Shown: positions 17,365 to 26,828, counted from the first letter of the stretch. The stretch is 64,000 nucleotides of DNA from Metabacillus sp. FJAT-52054 (GCF_037201815.1 NZ_CP147407.1:992001-1056000), one strand, 5' to 3'. A program made the numbers and translations. Notes: a model not told the origin generated them from the letters alone.

Positions 17365-18408
17365 TTATTTTGCAATCCGGGTAAAATCCTCAGTTGAATT
17401 TACATTTATAAAGGTTACGCTGTTTTTATCCTGAATGACATAATCATTGATCTGCTTTTCCGTTTTATCATTACTGCTGTTTTGAAGGTATACAAAGTCT
17501 TTTCCAGTTCCACTTAATACAGTGAGGGAATTGACCTCCAATTCTTTGTTATAGGCATCCGTTGATTGGTATAAATCCCCAGGGTATTCTGCGATAAATT
17601 CTTTTGAAAAGGATTCGCTTTTATCTGTTTCGGTTGTGTAATAAATACCGGATACATTCATGGTGTTTCTAAATTCTATGCTAAGCTTTTCACCGCCGTA
17701 TACGGTTTCGCTGTAGTCATATTCCCATGAACGGTTTCCGGATTCCACATACGGTTTACCAAGAAGAAGCTCAATTTTATGTTTAGGATCTCCAATTTTG
17801 ATTCCGCCAAGTGTTGCCTGTTTGGAACTTGCATCGTTATCCAGCAGCAGAACGACTTCCTTATTATTTTTGTAAAAAGGATTCACTGCTGCATCTTTTA
17901 AATAGCTCTCAAGCCATGTTAATTCCTTTACAACGGTTGCAGGAACTGCTGCATATCCGCCATCTTTTTTAATTTCGGCCGCTCTGTCTTTCAATCGGTC
18001 AAGTTTTTGCAAATCCAGTAATGCATTCTCTTCGAAATTGAAAATAATCGATTTTGAAATGGAACCCATCAGCCTAGCCTGGGAAACTTCATATATGACT
18101 CTTTCTTTTGCTTTTTTAGCAGGAGTTACATACTTATCATTTAGGGTTTTGCGTACTGCCGCACCGGGTACCTTGCCGATTGCTTGTTCTGTTGTTTTAA
18201 GTCTTTTAGTAAAAGCATCATAATTTTCATCGATTGCATATATATCGCCAGAATTCGTGGTAGTAACAAACGAGGCTGTCTCTTTTTTTAATTTCTCTCC
18301 GGTTGCTGTAGCTGTTGACAGGGGAGATGCTGCTGCTTCTGCTTGGAATGAAATAGATGCAGAAAGCGCGATTGTTGCCATGAACCCAAACATCATTTTG
18401 TTTTTCAC
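17365..18408 (-). CDS. Secreted SbsC-like surface protein
   Basis: 347-residue exported protein with a signal peptide at 1-26 (ALSASISFQAEAAA, cleavage after an AxA motif). Residues 30-180 resemble the helical repeat domain of the S-layer protein SbsC (KTTEQAIGKVPGAAVRK, YVTPAKKAKERVIYEVSQ). The middle part (about 200-240) has an SmpA-like GGIKIGDPKHKIELLLGKPY motif. No SLH domain or LPXTG motif is present. The start is GTG with AGGAGG upstream. It is probably a wall-associated protein of unknown role. Confidence 0.7.
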   Translation of the reverse strand: MKNKMMFGFMATIALSASISFQAEAAASPLSTATATGEKLKKETASFVTTTNSGDIYAIDENYDAFTKRLKTTEQAIGKVPGAAVRKTLNDKYVTPAKKAKERVIYEVSQARLMGSISKSIIFNFEENALLDLQKLDRLKDRAAEIKKDGGYAAVPATVVKELTWLESYLKDAAVNPFYKNNKEVVLLLDNDASSKQATLGGIKIGDPKHKIELLLGKPYVESGNRSWEYDYSETVYGGEKLSIEFRNTMNVSGIYYTTETDKSESFSKEFIAEYPGDLYQSTDAYNKELEVNSLTVLSGTGKDFVYLQNSSNDKTEKQINDYVIQDKNSVTFINVNSTEDFTRIAK

Positions 18409-18609
18409 TTTTTTTCCTCCTAAATTATGTACTATTATAGGTGTGCGGGTGTTTTGAACTGGTCCGTTTGTAACATAAATGTAACAAAAATAACACTATT
18501 GTAATTTAACACAAAGAACAAACAAAGAAAAGGGTAATTTGTAAATTTATAGAAAGATAGGAAAATAGCATGATAAAATTCCTGCCTGAATAGTGAAGAG
18601 AGGATTTCT

Positions 18610-19958
18610 ATGAAAAAACGGTACAATTTTTCCCTTCAGACAAAGATTATGGGTCTTGTTATGATCATTGTTTCTGTCATTATAACCCTTCTTGTTTCAG
18701 TCTTTGCCTATCTCGAATCGTCCGATACGAGAGAGGAGACGGCAAAGCTTGCTATTCAAACGGCTGCAAATGTTGCATATATGCCGGAAGTAAGAAATTC
18801 ACTGACCACAGGGAATCAGGAAGAAATACAGGGGCTTGCTGAACTCATTCGTGATCAAGTGGATGCTGTTTCGGTGATTGTGACAGACAGGCACAGCCGA
18901 ATTTATACTCATCCGGATGCCTCAAAAATTGGTCTAATCTTTCGTGATCCGGATAGCGAGAAAGCTCTTGTTTTTGCAGGAAAGTATGCCGCAGAAGGGC
19001 AAGGAAGCTTCGGACCTTCCTTGAAAGGAAAAGCTCCTATTCTTTTAGACGAGGGAAACTATCAAAAAGTCTCAGGAGTTGTTACAGTTGAATTTCTTGA
19101 AAAAGATATTCAAAAGAAGATTGCGGGGAAAATCACCAACCTGGCTCTTTATACCTTGCCGGTGCTTGCAGCGGGGTTAATAGGAAGCGCTTTACTGGCT
19201 CGAAACATTAGGAAAGATACACTAGGCCTGGAACCTTCTCAAATTGCAGCTCTTTACCGGGAGAGGAGCCATTCTTTCTTCTCTAGGCGAGGGGATTTTA
19301 GCTCTTGATTACAATGAAAATGTGACATTGATGAATCCAGCCGCAGAAGAGATGCTTGGTTCAGAAAACAGGGATCATTGGTTTCCTAAACTGGAGCATC
19401 TCCGGCAAAGCGGGGGGGCGAGGAATGCGGAAATGAGCTATCGAGATCGAGTACTGATCGTCAATCATGACATCATTTTAGAAAAAGGCAAGGCAGCCGG
19501 AATGGTTTGGACCTTTAAGGATAAGACAGAATTTGTAAAGATGATTGATACTCTTTCCGAAGTGAAAAAGTATTCGGAGGATTTGAGGGCTCAAACCCAT
19601 GAGTATACGAATAAGCTTTATGTCATTTCCGGTTTACTGGAGCTTGGGAGGACTGATGCAGCGCTTGATTTAATCAATGATGAATCGGTAAAAAGCCAGA
19701 ATCAAAATCAAGTGCTGTTCGAACAAATTAAAGATTCGAAGCTGCAGGCGATTTTGCTTGGAAAGATCGGCAAGGCTTCAGAGAAGAAAATTTCATTTAC
19801 GATTGACCGTGAAAGTTCTTTCAACAAAGGGAGATCAAAGAGGCTATGGGCTTTCAAATGTAAAAGCAGCGGTAGAGGAGCTTGGAGGATGCATTGAAAC
19901 GAGCGGTATCGATGGAGCTATTTTTACCGTATCCATATCAAAAGGGGAGAAAGACTGA
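18610..19958 (+). pseudogene. citS: Broken CitS/DcuS-type sensor histidine kinase
   Basis: Remnant of a citrate/dicarboxylate-sensing kinase. It still shows an N-terminal transmembrane helix, an extracellular PAS-like sensor, a second helix (LALYTLPVLAAGLIGSALLA), the PAS part (SSLGEGILALDYNENVTLMNPAAEEML) and the H-box region RAQTHEYTNKLYVISGLLELG. The frame changes near 19275, where two bases are missing or one is extra. A second break near 19825 removes the N- and G-box ATPase region, roughly 60-80 codons. Only the terminal GYGLSNVKAAVEELGG remains, in a third frame. The kinase cannot be functional. Confidence 0.9.
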
Positions 19959-20012
19959 TGTATAAAGTCGAAATTGCAGAAGATGATTTCAGAGTAGCCC
20001 AAATCCACGAAC
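19958..20012 (+). pseudogene. citT: Fragment of CitT-type response regulator
   Basis: About 20 codons beginning MYKVEIAEDDFRVAQIHEQF, the receiver-domain start of a CitT/DctR-like regulator, with its ATG overlapping the citS stop as TGATG. The rest of the gene (about 210 codons) is deleted. The sequence runs out of frame into a TctC-family remnant. Confidence 0.85.
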
Positions 20013-20756
20013 AATTTTGGAAACGGGGAAAATGGATGGAAGTACGTAAAGGCACATCCAGCTGGAGCGATTACTTTAAACTCTTCCTTAATTATGACAA
20101 ACCAGATTCTTGGGAAAAGCGAAATCACTTATCATGATTTTACGCCGCTTGCCATTCTGGTCTTAGATTGGGAGGCCATCGCCGTGCCGAAAAATTCGCC
20201 TTACCGTCATGCAAATGAGGTCATTGAAGACCTGAAGAAGAACCCGGGGAATATGAGTATCGGCCTTGAGCAGGGCTTCGGCAACGATGACCAAATCGCC
20301 TTCGTTCAAGCTATACTGCAAGCGGGGATCAATCCTGCGAAAATTCCGTTCAAGCTTCATGATTCGCTCGATGATCTCATTCATTATTTTGACAGCGGTT
20401 CCATTGCTGTGGCTTCGCTTTCTTTCTCTGAAGCTGCCTTTCTTCACCAGCAGGGGAAATTAAGAATTCTCGCTGTATCTTCCCATCGCCGGCTTGAAAA
20501 CTTCGAGGGCATTCCCACATGGAAGGAGGAGGGCATACGGATTGTCTTTCCGCACTGGCGGGGAGTGATGGGTCCAAAGGGAATGACGAAGGAAGAAATG
20601 ACATGGTGGAATCGGGAACTGAAGGCTATGACAGAAACGAAGGAATGGAAAGCCATTCTGAGAAAGAACCACATGAGTGAATTTTATAAGGATAGTCAGC
20701 AAACCAAAGAGTTTCTGACGAATCAGCAAAAGTTTTATGAAACCATTATGAAATAA
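20010..20756 (+). pseudogene. yflP: 5'-truncated TctC/Bug-family tricarboxylate-binding protein (YflP-like)
   Basis: Encodes the C-terminal two thirds of an extracytoplasmic tricarboxylate-binding protein: GENGWKYVKAHPAGAITLNSS, then TNQILGKSEITYHDFTPLA, and on to the natural end. The signal peptide and about 100 N-terminal residues are missing, replaced by the citT fragment in another frame. In B. subtilis the corresponding gene lies between citT and the Mg-citrate transporter citM. Here citM is absent, so the locus has decayed by deletion. Confidence 0.85.
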
Positions 20757-20785
20757 ATAGATTACAAGAAGAAAGGGTGGCGCGT

Positions 20786-21139
20786 ATGCAGCGAATTACA
20801 GAGTTTAAAACAACACTCTCTCCGGCAGATGCTTCTTCTATTCTGCGAAAATATGAAGAGTCTGAAAGCAGACTGATCCATGAAGAATATCATGATGCTG
20901 GGGATGGAAAGGTTGTCATCATTCTAATTTTTGAGAGATATTTCTTGAGGACAAGCGGCCGCGGGTCAATGACCGTCATACTTGAGAATATGACCGGCTC
21001 AAACAAGGTTCGCTGCATTACGGCGGGCAGCGGGGACAGTCTCTTTAACTTTGATTTGGGAGCCAGCCGGAACTTTAGAAGATGGGTAGAAGAGGCCTTG
21101 AGTTCTTATATCGAAGAAAATTCCTATTTGGAAAAATAG
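20786..21139 (+). CDS. DUF6054-like small cytoplasmic protein
   Basis: 117 residues resembling the DUF6054 family: an N-terminal helix-rich part (TLSPADASSILRKYEES), LIHEEYHD, a conserved FERYFLRTSGRGSMTVILEN core, and a glycine-rich AGSGDSLFNFDLGASRNF segment. No catalytic motif is evident. I prefer the ATG at 20786, with AAAGGGTGG upstream, over a GTG nine bases earlier. It stands alone after the decayed citrate locus. Confidence 0.65.
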   Translation: MQRITEFKTTLSPADASSILRKYEESESRLIHEEYHDAGDGKVVIILIFERYFLRTSGRGSMTVILENMTGSNKVRCITAGSGDSLFNFDLGASRNFRRWVEEALSSYIEENSYLEK

Positions 21140-21290
21140 AAGGGTGCGGCTGTGCTCTTTTTTATAGGAAGAAAGAATGAATTTGTGAAAAAGGGTTTAC
21201 TGGAAAGGTAAAGTGGTTATAACGATTCGTTAAGTATGATACAATAGAAACGAACGTTCGGAAAACCTCGAACAGATAGGAATGATGTTA

Positions 21291-21557
21291 ATGAGCACCG
21301 CATTTGAAAAAATGAACCTATCAGGAAATAGGGTGGCAGAAGTATTCCTGCACAAAACAGCCAACGGACAATTTATTGCAGCAGTACCAGACATACACTG
21401 GTCAGCAAAGTTTAACCAAATAGATGAACTTCACGATCAGTTTGTACATCTTCAGTCTTCGTTAAACTTTCATATGTTTGAAGGAAATACAGATGAACTG
21501 GCAGAGTCGATCATAGCTATGGTAAAAAAGTTCAATCATAAGCAAGATGTTATTTAA
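21291..21557 (+). CDS. YueH-like small protein
   Basis: 88 residues resembling the YueH family of Bacillus: VFLHKTANGQFIAAVPDIHWSAKF near residue 17, then alternating hydrophobic and acidic helix. Function is unknown. Several nearby in-frame ATGs exist; I use the one about ten bases from AGGA. The promoter region has a TACAAT -10 and a 10-bp palindrome CGAACGTTCG (21254-21263). A strong terminator overlaps the stop codon. Confidence 0.65.
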   Translation: MSTAFEKMNLSGNRVAEVFLHKTANGQFIAAVPDIHWSAKFNQIDELHDQFVHLQSSLNFHMFEGNTDELAESIIAMVKKFNHKQDVI

Positions 21558-21585
21558 CCGGGAATTCCTTCCGGTTTTTTATTTT
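21557..21585 (+). terminator. Terminator
   Basis: ACCGG-gaattcctt-CCGGT stem followed by TTTTTATTTT. Confidence 0.85.
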
Positions 21586-21649
21586 GGAGTAAATTTCATC
21601 CAAGCCTTCTTTCTAAATTGTAAAATATAGACAATCGAAAGCTCGGGGG

Positions 21650-22006
21650 ATGAAAAGGATGGACACTGATTTTGCAGTATTGCAAAATACCTTTAAAAAA
21701 TTGGAAGAGTGCTTGCTTCAGCCTGAAATACGCAAATCTGCCGAAGAGCTTGACCAGCTTTTGGCGGATGATTTCCTGGAAATAACAAGTACAGGAAAGA
21801 GGAAAGATAAACGGGATTGTATGGATGGGCTGGACATTCCGGAAATGAAGCTTTCACACTTCTCAATCCGGATCTTGGGTGAAGGAATTGTGCAAACCAT
21901 ATATACCATTCAAATTTTTGAGAGGAAAACCCTTCGGAGCTCCATTTGGCGGTTTGACGGTTTGAGATGGCAGATGATTTTTCATCAGGGGACTGTAGCG
22001 GAATAA
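21650..22006 (+). CDS. DUF4440/SnoaL-like protein
   Basis: 118-residue protein of the NTF2-like superfamily, DUF4440 type: an N-terminal helix (LQNTFKKLEECLLQPEIRKSAEELDQLLADDFLEI), the SSTGKRKDK-like turn, and a C-terminal strand ending in the typical WRFDGLRWQMIFHQGT. Related proteins fold like ketosteroid isomerase; no reaction can be assigned. The start could also be the next ATG at 21659. Confidence 0.75.
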   Translation: MKRMDTDFAVLQNTFKKLEECLLQPEIRKSAEELDQLLADDFLEITSTGKRKDKRDCMDGLDIPEMKLSHFSIRILGEGIVQTIYTIQIFERKTLRSSIWRFDGLRWQMIFHQGTVAE

Positions 22007-22148
22007 CAAAGTGCTTTATACCCGCTGACTGGAGTTTTCCATATCCTTAACTTCCTAGTCTTGCTCAATTCATGCTGTCCAGCTTGCATTTTTCACAGCT
22101 GAAAGAGAAAATAATGACAAGAAACGGAATGTGAGGCAGGGAAGCGAA

Positions 22149-23054
22149 ATGGGACATAACCACGATCATCACCATCATCATGGATCAAATAATAAAAAAG
22201 CATTGCTGTGGGCTTTTTTGCTTATCGCCCTTTTCATGTTTGTGGAAGTAATCGGAGGCATAGTGACGAACAGTTTAGCTCTTCTTTCCGACGCCGGCCA
22301 TATGCTGAGCGATGCGGCAGCACTGGGGTTAGCTTTGTTAGCCGTTCAATTTGGCCAGAAAAAAGCTGATCAATCTAAAACTTATGGCTACAAGCGTTTT
22401 GAAATACTAGCTGCTTTTATAAATGGACTTGCCTTAATGGTTATCGCCATATTGATTATCTGGGAGGCTGTGAAGAGATTTTCTTCCCCTCCTGAGATCG
22501 CAGGGACTGGAATGCTTTTGATTTCCACCATTGGCCTTCTTGTAAATATCGGAGCGGCCTTTATATTAATGATGGGGGATAAGGAAGAGAATCTGAACGT
22601 GAGGAGCGCGTTCCTTCACGTACTTGGGGATTTGCTTGGATCTGTTGGAGCTATTATTGCGGCGCTCCTCATCATGTTCTTTAATTGGGGAATTGCGGAT
22701 CCGATTGCGAGTATTCTTGTAGCTGTTTTAATTGCTGTTAGCGGATTTAGGGTTACTAAGGATTCATTTCATGTATTAATGGAGGGAGTTCCTGCGAATA
22801 TTCCGGTCGAAAAGGTTAAACAGAAGCTGGAGCAGATTGAAGGCGTATGCAGTGTACATGATCTTCATGTTTGGGCAATAACGTCTGATTTTCCCGCATT
22901 AAGCTGCCACATCGCCATTCAAAAAGACTGCGATGGACGAACCGTAATCAAGGCTGCCAATCAGATTCTTCACGATGAGTTCGGCCTGCACCATACGACC
23001 ATTCAGATTGATGAGGATGGAGAAGACCACTCAGAACACGAGCATTGCAATTAG
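22149..23054 (+). CDS. czcD: Cation diffusion facilitator, zinc/cadmium efflux (CzcD type)
   Basis: 301-residue membrane antiporter exporting Zn2+ and related divalent ions in exchange for H+ or K+. The N terminus is histidine-rich (HNHDHHHHH). Six transmembrane segments contain the HxxxD and DxxxD-type zinc sites: SDAGHMLSDAAAL near 50 and FLHVLGDLLGSVG near 155. The cytoplasmic C-terminal domain has SVHDLHVW near 240. I use the ATG at 22149, whose product begins directly with the His-rich stretch. No CzrA-type operator was recognised upstream. It is followed 12 bp later by maa. Confidence 0.93.
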   Translation: MGHNHDHHHHHGSNNKKALLWAFLLIALFMFVEVIGGIVTNSLALLSDAGHMLSDAAALGLALLAVQFGQKKADQSKTYGYKRFEILAAFINGLALMVIAILIIWEAVKRFSSPPEIAGTGMLLISTIGLLVNIGAAFILMMGDKEENLNVRSAFLHVLGDLLGSVGAIIAALLIMFFNWGIADPIASILVAVLIAVSGFRVTKDSFHVLMEGVPANIPVEKVKQKLEQIEGVCSVHDLHVWAITSDFPALSCHIAIQKDCDGRTVIKAANQILHDEFGLHHTTIQIDEDGEDHSEHEHCN

Positions 23055-23066
23055 GAGGAAGAATAA

Positions 23067-23627
23067 ATGAAAACAGAAAAAGAAAAGATGATGGCAGGAG
23101 AAATGTACATACCGAATGACGCCCAGCTGCTGGAAGAACGGGTGAACGCAAGGAGACTCACGAGGCTCCTGAACGAAACGACAGAGCAGGAAGGTGAAGA
23201 AAGAGTCCGCCTAATTAAGGAGCTCTTCGGCTCAACCGGCAAAGAAATATGGCTGGAACCATCGTTCCGATGTGACTATGGATCTAACATCCATACAGGT
23301 GAATCATTTTTTGCTAACTTTGATTGTGTGTTCCTTGATGTATGTGAAATCCGTTTTGGCGACAACTGCATGCTTGGACCTGGTGTACATATTTATACCG
23401 CAACCCACCCGCTTCATCCTGCCGAACGAAACAGCGGAAAGGAATTTGGCAAACCAATCACAATCGGGAATAACGTTTGGATTGGTGGTGCTGCGGTCAT
23501 CAACCCAGGCGTAACAATCGGGGATAATGCCGTCATTGCCGGAGGTGCAGTTGTTGTAAAAGATGTACCTGCTAACTGTGTCGTCGGGGGGAACCCTGCG
23601 AGAGTATTGAAGGAAATAGAAATCTAA
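23067..23627 (+). CDS. maa: Maltose O-acetyltransferase
   Basis: Cytoplasmic sugar O-acetyltransferase, 186 residues, transferring acetyl from acetyl-CoA to maltose or glucose. An N-terminal helical Mac domain (about 5-60) is followed by left-handed beta-helix hexapeptide repeats ([44 protein letters not shown]). The catalytic His lies in THPL near 115. It sits 12 bp downstream of czcD with an AGGAGG site; the two share a transcript but not an evident pathway. Confidence 0.93.
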   Translation: MKTEKEKMMAGEMYIPNDAQLLEERVNARRLTRLLNETTEQEGEERVRLIKELFGSTGKEIWLEPSFRCDYGSNIHTGESFFANFDCVFLDVCEIRFGDNCMLGPGVHIYTATHPLHPAERNSGKEFGKPITIGNNVWIGGAAVINPGVTIGDNAVIAGGAVVVKDVPANCVVGGNPARVLKEIEI

Positions 23628-23628
23628 G

Positions 23629-23658
23629 ACAAGAACCTCTGCCGGTTCTTGTTTTTTT
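23629..23658 (+). terminator. maa terminator
   Basis: ACAAGAACC-tctgcc-GGTTCTTGT stem followed by TTTTTT. Confidence 0.9.
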
Positions 23659-23699
23659 GTTATTTTGGGCTCTTTTCTAATATCTCAGCTAAAATTTGT

Positions 23700-24413
23700 C
23701 CGATTGAGGCCACAATTTGTCCGTTGCCCTTAATCTGTCCAATGGCGCCTGTTATTTGTCCGTTCCGCTTCTTAATTTAGCCGTTCATGCCCCTTATTTG
23801 TCCGATTGAGGCCGCAATTTGTCCGTTGCCCTTAATCTGTCCAATGGCGCCTGTTAATTGTCCGTTCCGCCCCTTAAATTAGCCGTTCATGCCCCTTATT
23901 TGTCCGGTTGAGGCCACAATTTGTCCGTTGCCCTTAATCTGTCCGATGGCGCCCGTTATTTGTCCGTTCCGCTTTTTAATTTAGCCGTTCATGGCCCTTA
24001 TTTGTCTCGTTGCGGCTACAATTTGTCCGTTGCCCTTTATCTGTCCGATGGCGCCCGTTATTTGTCCGTTCGGTCCCTTAATTTAGCCGTTCATGGCCCT
24101 TATTTGTCTGGTTGCGGTAACAGTTTGTCCGTTGCACTTAATCTGTCCAATGGCGCCCGTAATTTGTCCGTTCCGCTTTTTAATTTAGCCGTTCATGCCC
24201 CTTATTTGTCCGGTTGCGGCATTAAATTGTCCGTTGCACTAAATCTGTCCGATGGCGCCTGCTATTTGTCCGTTCGTCCCTTTAATCTAGCCGTTCATGC
24301 CCCTTATTTGTCCGGTTGAGGCGATGATTTGTCCGTTGCCCTTTATTTGTCCGATGGCGCCTGCTATTTGTCCGTTCCACCCCTTAATTTATCCGTTCAT
24401 GCTCTTTATATGG
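23700..24413. repeat. Tandem array 1: seven exact 102-bp units made of one 18-mer and four 21-mers
   Basis: Unit starts fall at 23700, 23802, 23904, 24006, 24108, 24210 and 24312, exactly 102 bp apart with no indels. Within each unit five sub-repeats begin CCG and mostly end TTTGT, with lengths 21, 18, 21, 21 and 21. The shared core is TTTGTCCGTT. Units differ by scattered substitutions. The array fills the gap between the converging maa and antiporter genes. It is not coding: open frames across it only reflect the period being a multiple of three, and no ribosome binding site is present. Confidence 0.95.
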
Positions 24414-24423
24414 CAGGTAAGTA

Positions 24424-24458
24424 AAAACCGCAGAGATGTCCATCATCCCTGCGGTTTT
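24424..24458. terminator. Terminator of the antiporter gene (bidirectional)
   Basis: AAAACCGCAG (24424-24433) pairs with CTGCGGTTTT (24449-24458), with T tracts on either strand. Confidence 0.85.
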
Positions 24459-24468
24459 GTAATTAATA

Positions 24469-25923
24469 TCAAGTAGCAGGTTCCTTTTCCTCAAATAGCT
24501 GCTGGATTGTATCACGGTTTTTCTTGGATACAAGAATGTACAGCGTATCTTTTCCCTGCAGAATGGTATCACCCCGTGGAGTAATCAGCCTTTCCCCACG
24601 AATGACCCCGGTTATCAGAGTATCCGTCGGAAGGTCGATGTTTTTCAGCTCAATTCCGGCATACGGAGTCTCCGCAGGAATTTCTAATTCTATGAGTTCA
24701 TTGTTCGTTTTGCCGATCGAAACAAGCTCAAGAGTATGGCTTTTTACTTTTGTTTCTCCTTCCTCAAGCTTCAGCTTGTTGGCGAGAGGGGAAATTGTTG
24801 CTCCCTGCAGCAAGGCAGACAGCAGGACAACAAAGAAAACGACGTTAAAAATGAGCGTATCATTTTCCAGGTTGGCCATGAGCGGATAAGTCGCAAGCAC
24901 GATTGGAACGGCTCCTCTTAAGCCGGCCCATGAAATGAACATCTTCTCTTTAAAAGAATACTTGCTGAACATCATACTAATGAACACCCCGAGCGGCCGG
25001 GCAACAAGCATAAGAAGGAAGGCGAGCAGAAGGCCTTGCCATGTAATAGAAACGAGCTGTTCCGGGAATACAAGCAATCCAAGCATGATAAACATGAGGA
25101 TTTGCATCATCCAGGCGAACCCTTCATTGAAGCGGATGATGGTATGCCTATAGGTAAGAGGGGAGTTGCCGATAATAACAGCCGTCACATAAACAGCAAG
25201 CAATCCGCTGGCATGGAGCATCGTCGTCATTCCATATGAGAAGATTGCTAGGCCAAGCGTTAAAACAGGATAGAGCCCGGATGAGTCAAAATCAATTTTG
25301 TTAATGAGCCAGACAGCGCCTTTTCCAATTAAAAGTCCCATAATTAATCCGAAACCCATTTCCCAGAAAAATGTCAGAACGAGCATGAAAAAATTTGCAT
25401 CCGGGTGCTGAATGAGTTCAACAAGTGTAACCGTCAGGAACAGGGCCATAGGATCATTGGAGCCTGATTCTGCTTCTAAAGTTGAAGTAAGTTTTTTTCG
25501 TATATTTTTACTGCCCAGCACAGAGAACACTGCCGCAGCGTCCGTAGATCCAACAATGGCACCGAATAGAAGACCTTCAAGCCATGATAAATCAAGAATG
25601 AATTTCGCGAAAAAACCGGCTGCAACTGTAGTCACAAGCACCCCTATAGTAGCCAGTACTCCGGCAGGAACCAGAACATTTCTTAAATCCTTCCAGCGGG
25701 TCTGAATACCGCCTTCAAAGATAATGATAATTAATGCTAAAATACCAAATAGTTGTGTTATCTTTGCGTTATCAAAGTATACATAGCTTCCGAGACCCAT
25801 TCCGACAGCAACGAAAAAAACAAGTGCAGGCAGTCCAAGGCGATTCGAAAATTTTGCGGTGAGAACACCGATAATGAGTAATAAGGCTAGAACGAATATG
25901 ATGCTGTCTATTGAAAAATCCAA
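24469..25923 (-). CDS. K+(Na+)/H+ antiporter of the CPA1 NhaP2/CvrA type
   Basis: 484-residue membrane antiporter with about 12-13 transmembrane segments. It has the CPA1 signatures FEGGIQTRWKDLR near 70, GAIVGSTDAAAVFSVL near 120 with the acidic transport site, and ESGSNDPMALFLTV near 150. The C-terminal region (about 400-475) is a TrkA-C/RCK-C nucleotide- or ion-binding domain (ELEIPAETPYAGIELKNIDLP). It expels K+ or Na+ in exchange for protons. The start is TTG with AAAGGTGA upstream. It is monocistronic, next to tandem array 1. Confidence 0.9.
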   Translation of the reverse strand: MDFSIDSIIFVLALLLIIGVLTAKFSNRLGLPALVFFVAVGMGLGSYVYFDNAKITQLFGILALIIIIFEGGIQTRWKDLRNVLVPAGVLATIGVLVTTVAAGFFAKFILDLSWLEGLLFGAIVGSTDAAAVFSVLGSKNIRKKLTSTLEAESGSNDPMALFLTVTLVELIQHPDANFFMLVLTFFWEMGFGLIMGLLIGKGAVWLINKIDFDSSGLYPVLTLGLAIFSYGMTTMLHASGLLAVYVTAVIIGNSPLTYRHTIIRFNEGFAWMMQILMFIMLGLLVFPEQLVSITWQGLLLAFLLMLVARPLGVFISMMFSKYSFKEKMFISWAGLRGAVPIVLATYPLMANLENDTLIFNVVFFVVLLSALLQGATISPLANKLKLEEGETKVKSHTLELVSIGKTNNELIELEIPAETPYAGIELKNIDLPTDTLITGVIRGERLITPRGDTILQGKDTLYILVSKKNRDTIQQLFEEKEPAT

Positions 25924-25955
25924 ACCAATCGATCACCTTTCTCTCATTTATCTAA

Positions 25956-26156
25956 GTTGTTTATATTTGGGCAGGTTTAACAGAACCTGAAAATAAAGCA
26001 TTTGGTGTTTATGAAACATTATTATTACAATGTGGACAGTTATTTGAAGGTTATCCTGAAGAAAAGTACAAGAATAATTATACACATACTTTGAATGGAA
26101 CTCCCTTTATCTGCTCAAAATGGAAAACATCCGAAAGAATTTTCTATGAAAAATGA
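25956..26156 (+). pseudogene. Orphan 3' gene fragment (66 codons, no start)
   Basis: Open for 66 codons after a TAA and ending at TGA, with protein-like content (AGLTEPENKAFGVYETLLL, then HTLNGTPFICSKWKTSERI). No ATG, GTG or TTG begins it and no ribosome binding site is present. Base composition is AT-richer than the neighbours. It looks like the tail of a lost, possibly acquired gene; the family is not recognised. Confidence 0.4.
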
Positions 26157-26261
26157 TCTATATCCTGATTTCTTCCGTTACCTCTATAGACCATTACATT
26201 TCCACTTTAGGTACAAAATATGATATTTTTTTCTTAGCCCCCTAAAATAAAGGAGATAACT

Positions 26262-26828
26262 ATGGTCGAAAACAATGATGCCGTACTTTATGAACGGCTT
26301 GCTGCAAAAGACAAGCAAGCTTTTGAAACGCTGTATGACCGCTATGAAAAACTGTTATTTTCTTTTGCTTTTAAAATTACGAAAGATCGTGGCTTAGCAG
26401 AAGAGGTCATGCAGGATGTGTTTGTTAAGCTATGGAATGGAACACATGCCTTCGAATCTTCTAAAGGAAAGTTTTCTTCATGGCTGCTTACTATTACACG
26501 GAATAAGGCGATAGACATGATAAGAAAGTACGCAAAGCACGAGCATGTTGAATTAATGGATAAAGACGCCTTAATCAGCGAAGAAAAACCCGTCGATAAG
26601 ATCATTGAATGGAAAGAAGACAGAGAATTGATCCGAAGTGCTGTTTCCGAGCTCAATGTGGAACAGCAAAAGGTGATTGACCTTTTTTATTTCAAAGGTT
26701 TCAGCCAGCAAAAGATTTCCGAAAAATGCGGAGTTCCTCTTGGAACTGTAAAAGGAAGAATAAGACTCGCACTAAAGCATCTTAGAGAGACATTGGAGAA
26801 AGGAGGGAGGTCTGATTATGAAGCCTGA
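26262..26828 (+). CDS. ECF RNA polymerase sigma factor
   Basis: 188-residue sigma factor. Region 2 covers about 20-90 (YDRYEKLLFSFAFKITKDRGLAEEVMQDVFVKLW, WLLTITRNKAIDMIRK) and region 4 covers about 125-180 (LNVEQQKVIDLFYFKGFSQQKISEKCGVPLGTVKGRIRLALKHLR). It overlaps the downstream anti-sigma gene by 11 bp, the usual sign of a regulatory pair. The RskA-type partner suggests a SigK-like envelope or oxidative stress role. The start is ATG with AAAGGAG upstream. Confidence 0.93.
   Translation: MVENNDAVLYERLAAKDKQAFETLYDRYEKLLFSFAFKITKDRGLAEEVMQDVFVKLWNGTHAFESSKGKFSSWLLTITRNKAIDMIRKYAKHEHVELMDKDALISEEKPVDKIIEWKEDRELIRSAVSELNVEQQKVIDLFYFKGFSQQKISEKCGVPLGTVKGRIRLALKHLRETLEKGGRSDYEA

Noticed and set aside
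21254-21263. CGAACGTTCG palindrome as a LexA (SOS) box
   Set aside because: The Bacillus LexA box needs CGAAC-N4-GTTCG. Here the arms touch, so the spacing is wrong.
23921-24319. 132-codon open frame across tandem array 1
   Set aside because: The frame stays open because the repeat unit (102 bp) is a multiple of three. There is no ribosome binding site and the translation is only the repeat itself.
23700-24413. CRISPR array
   Set aside because: The repeats are contiguous, with no unique spacers of constant length and no cas genes nearby. The same applies to the 103-bp array.
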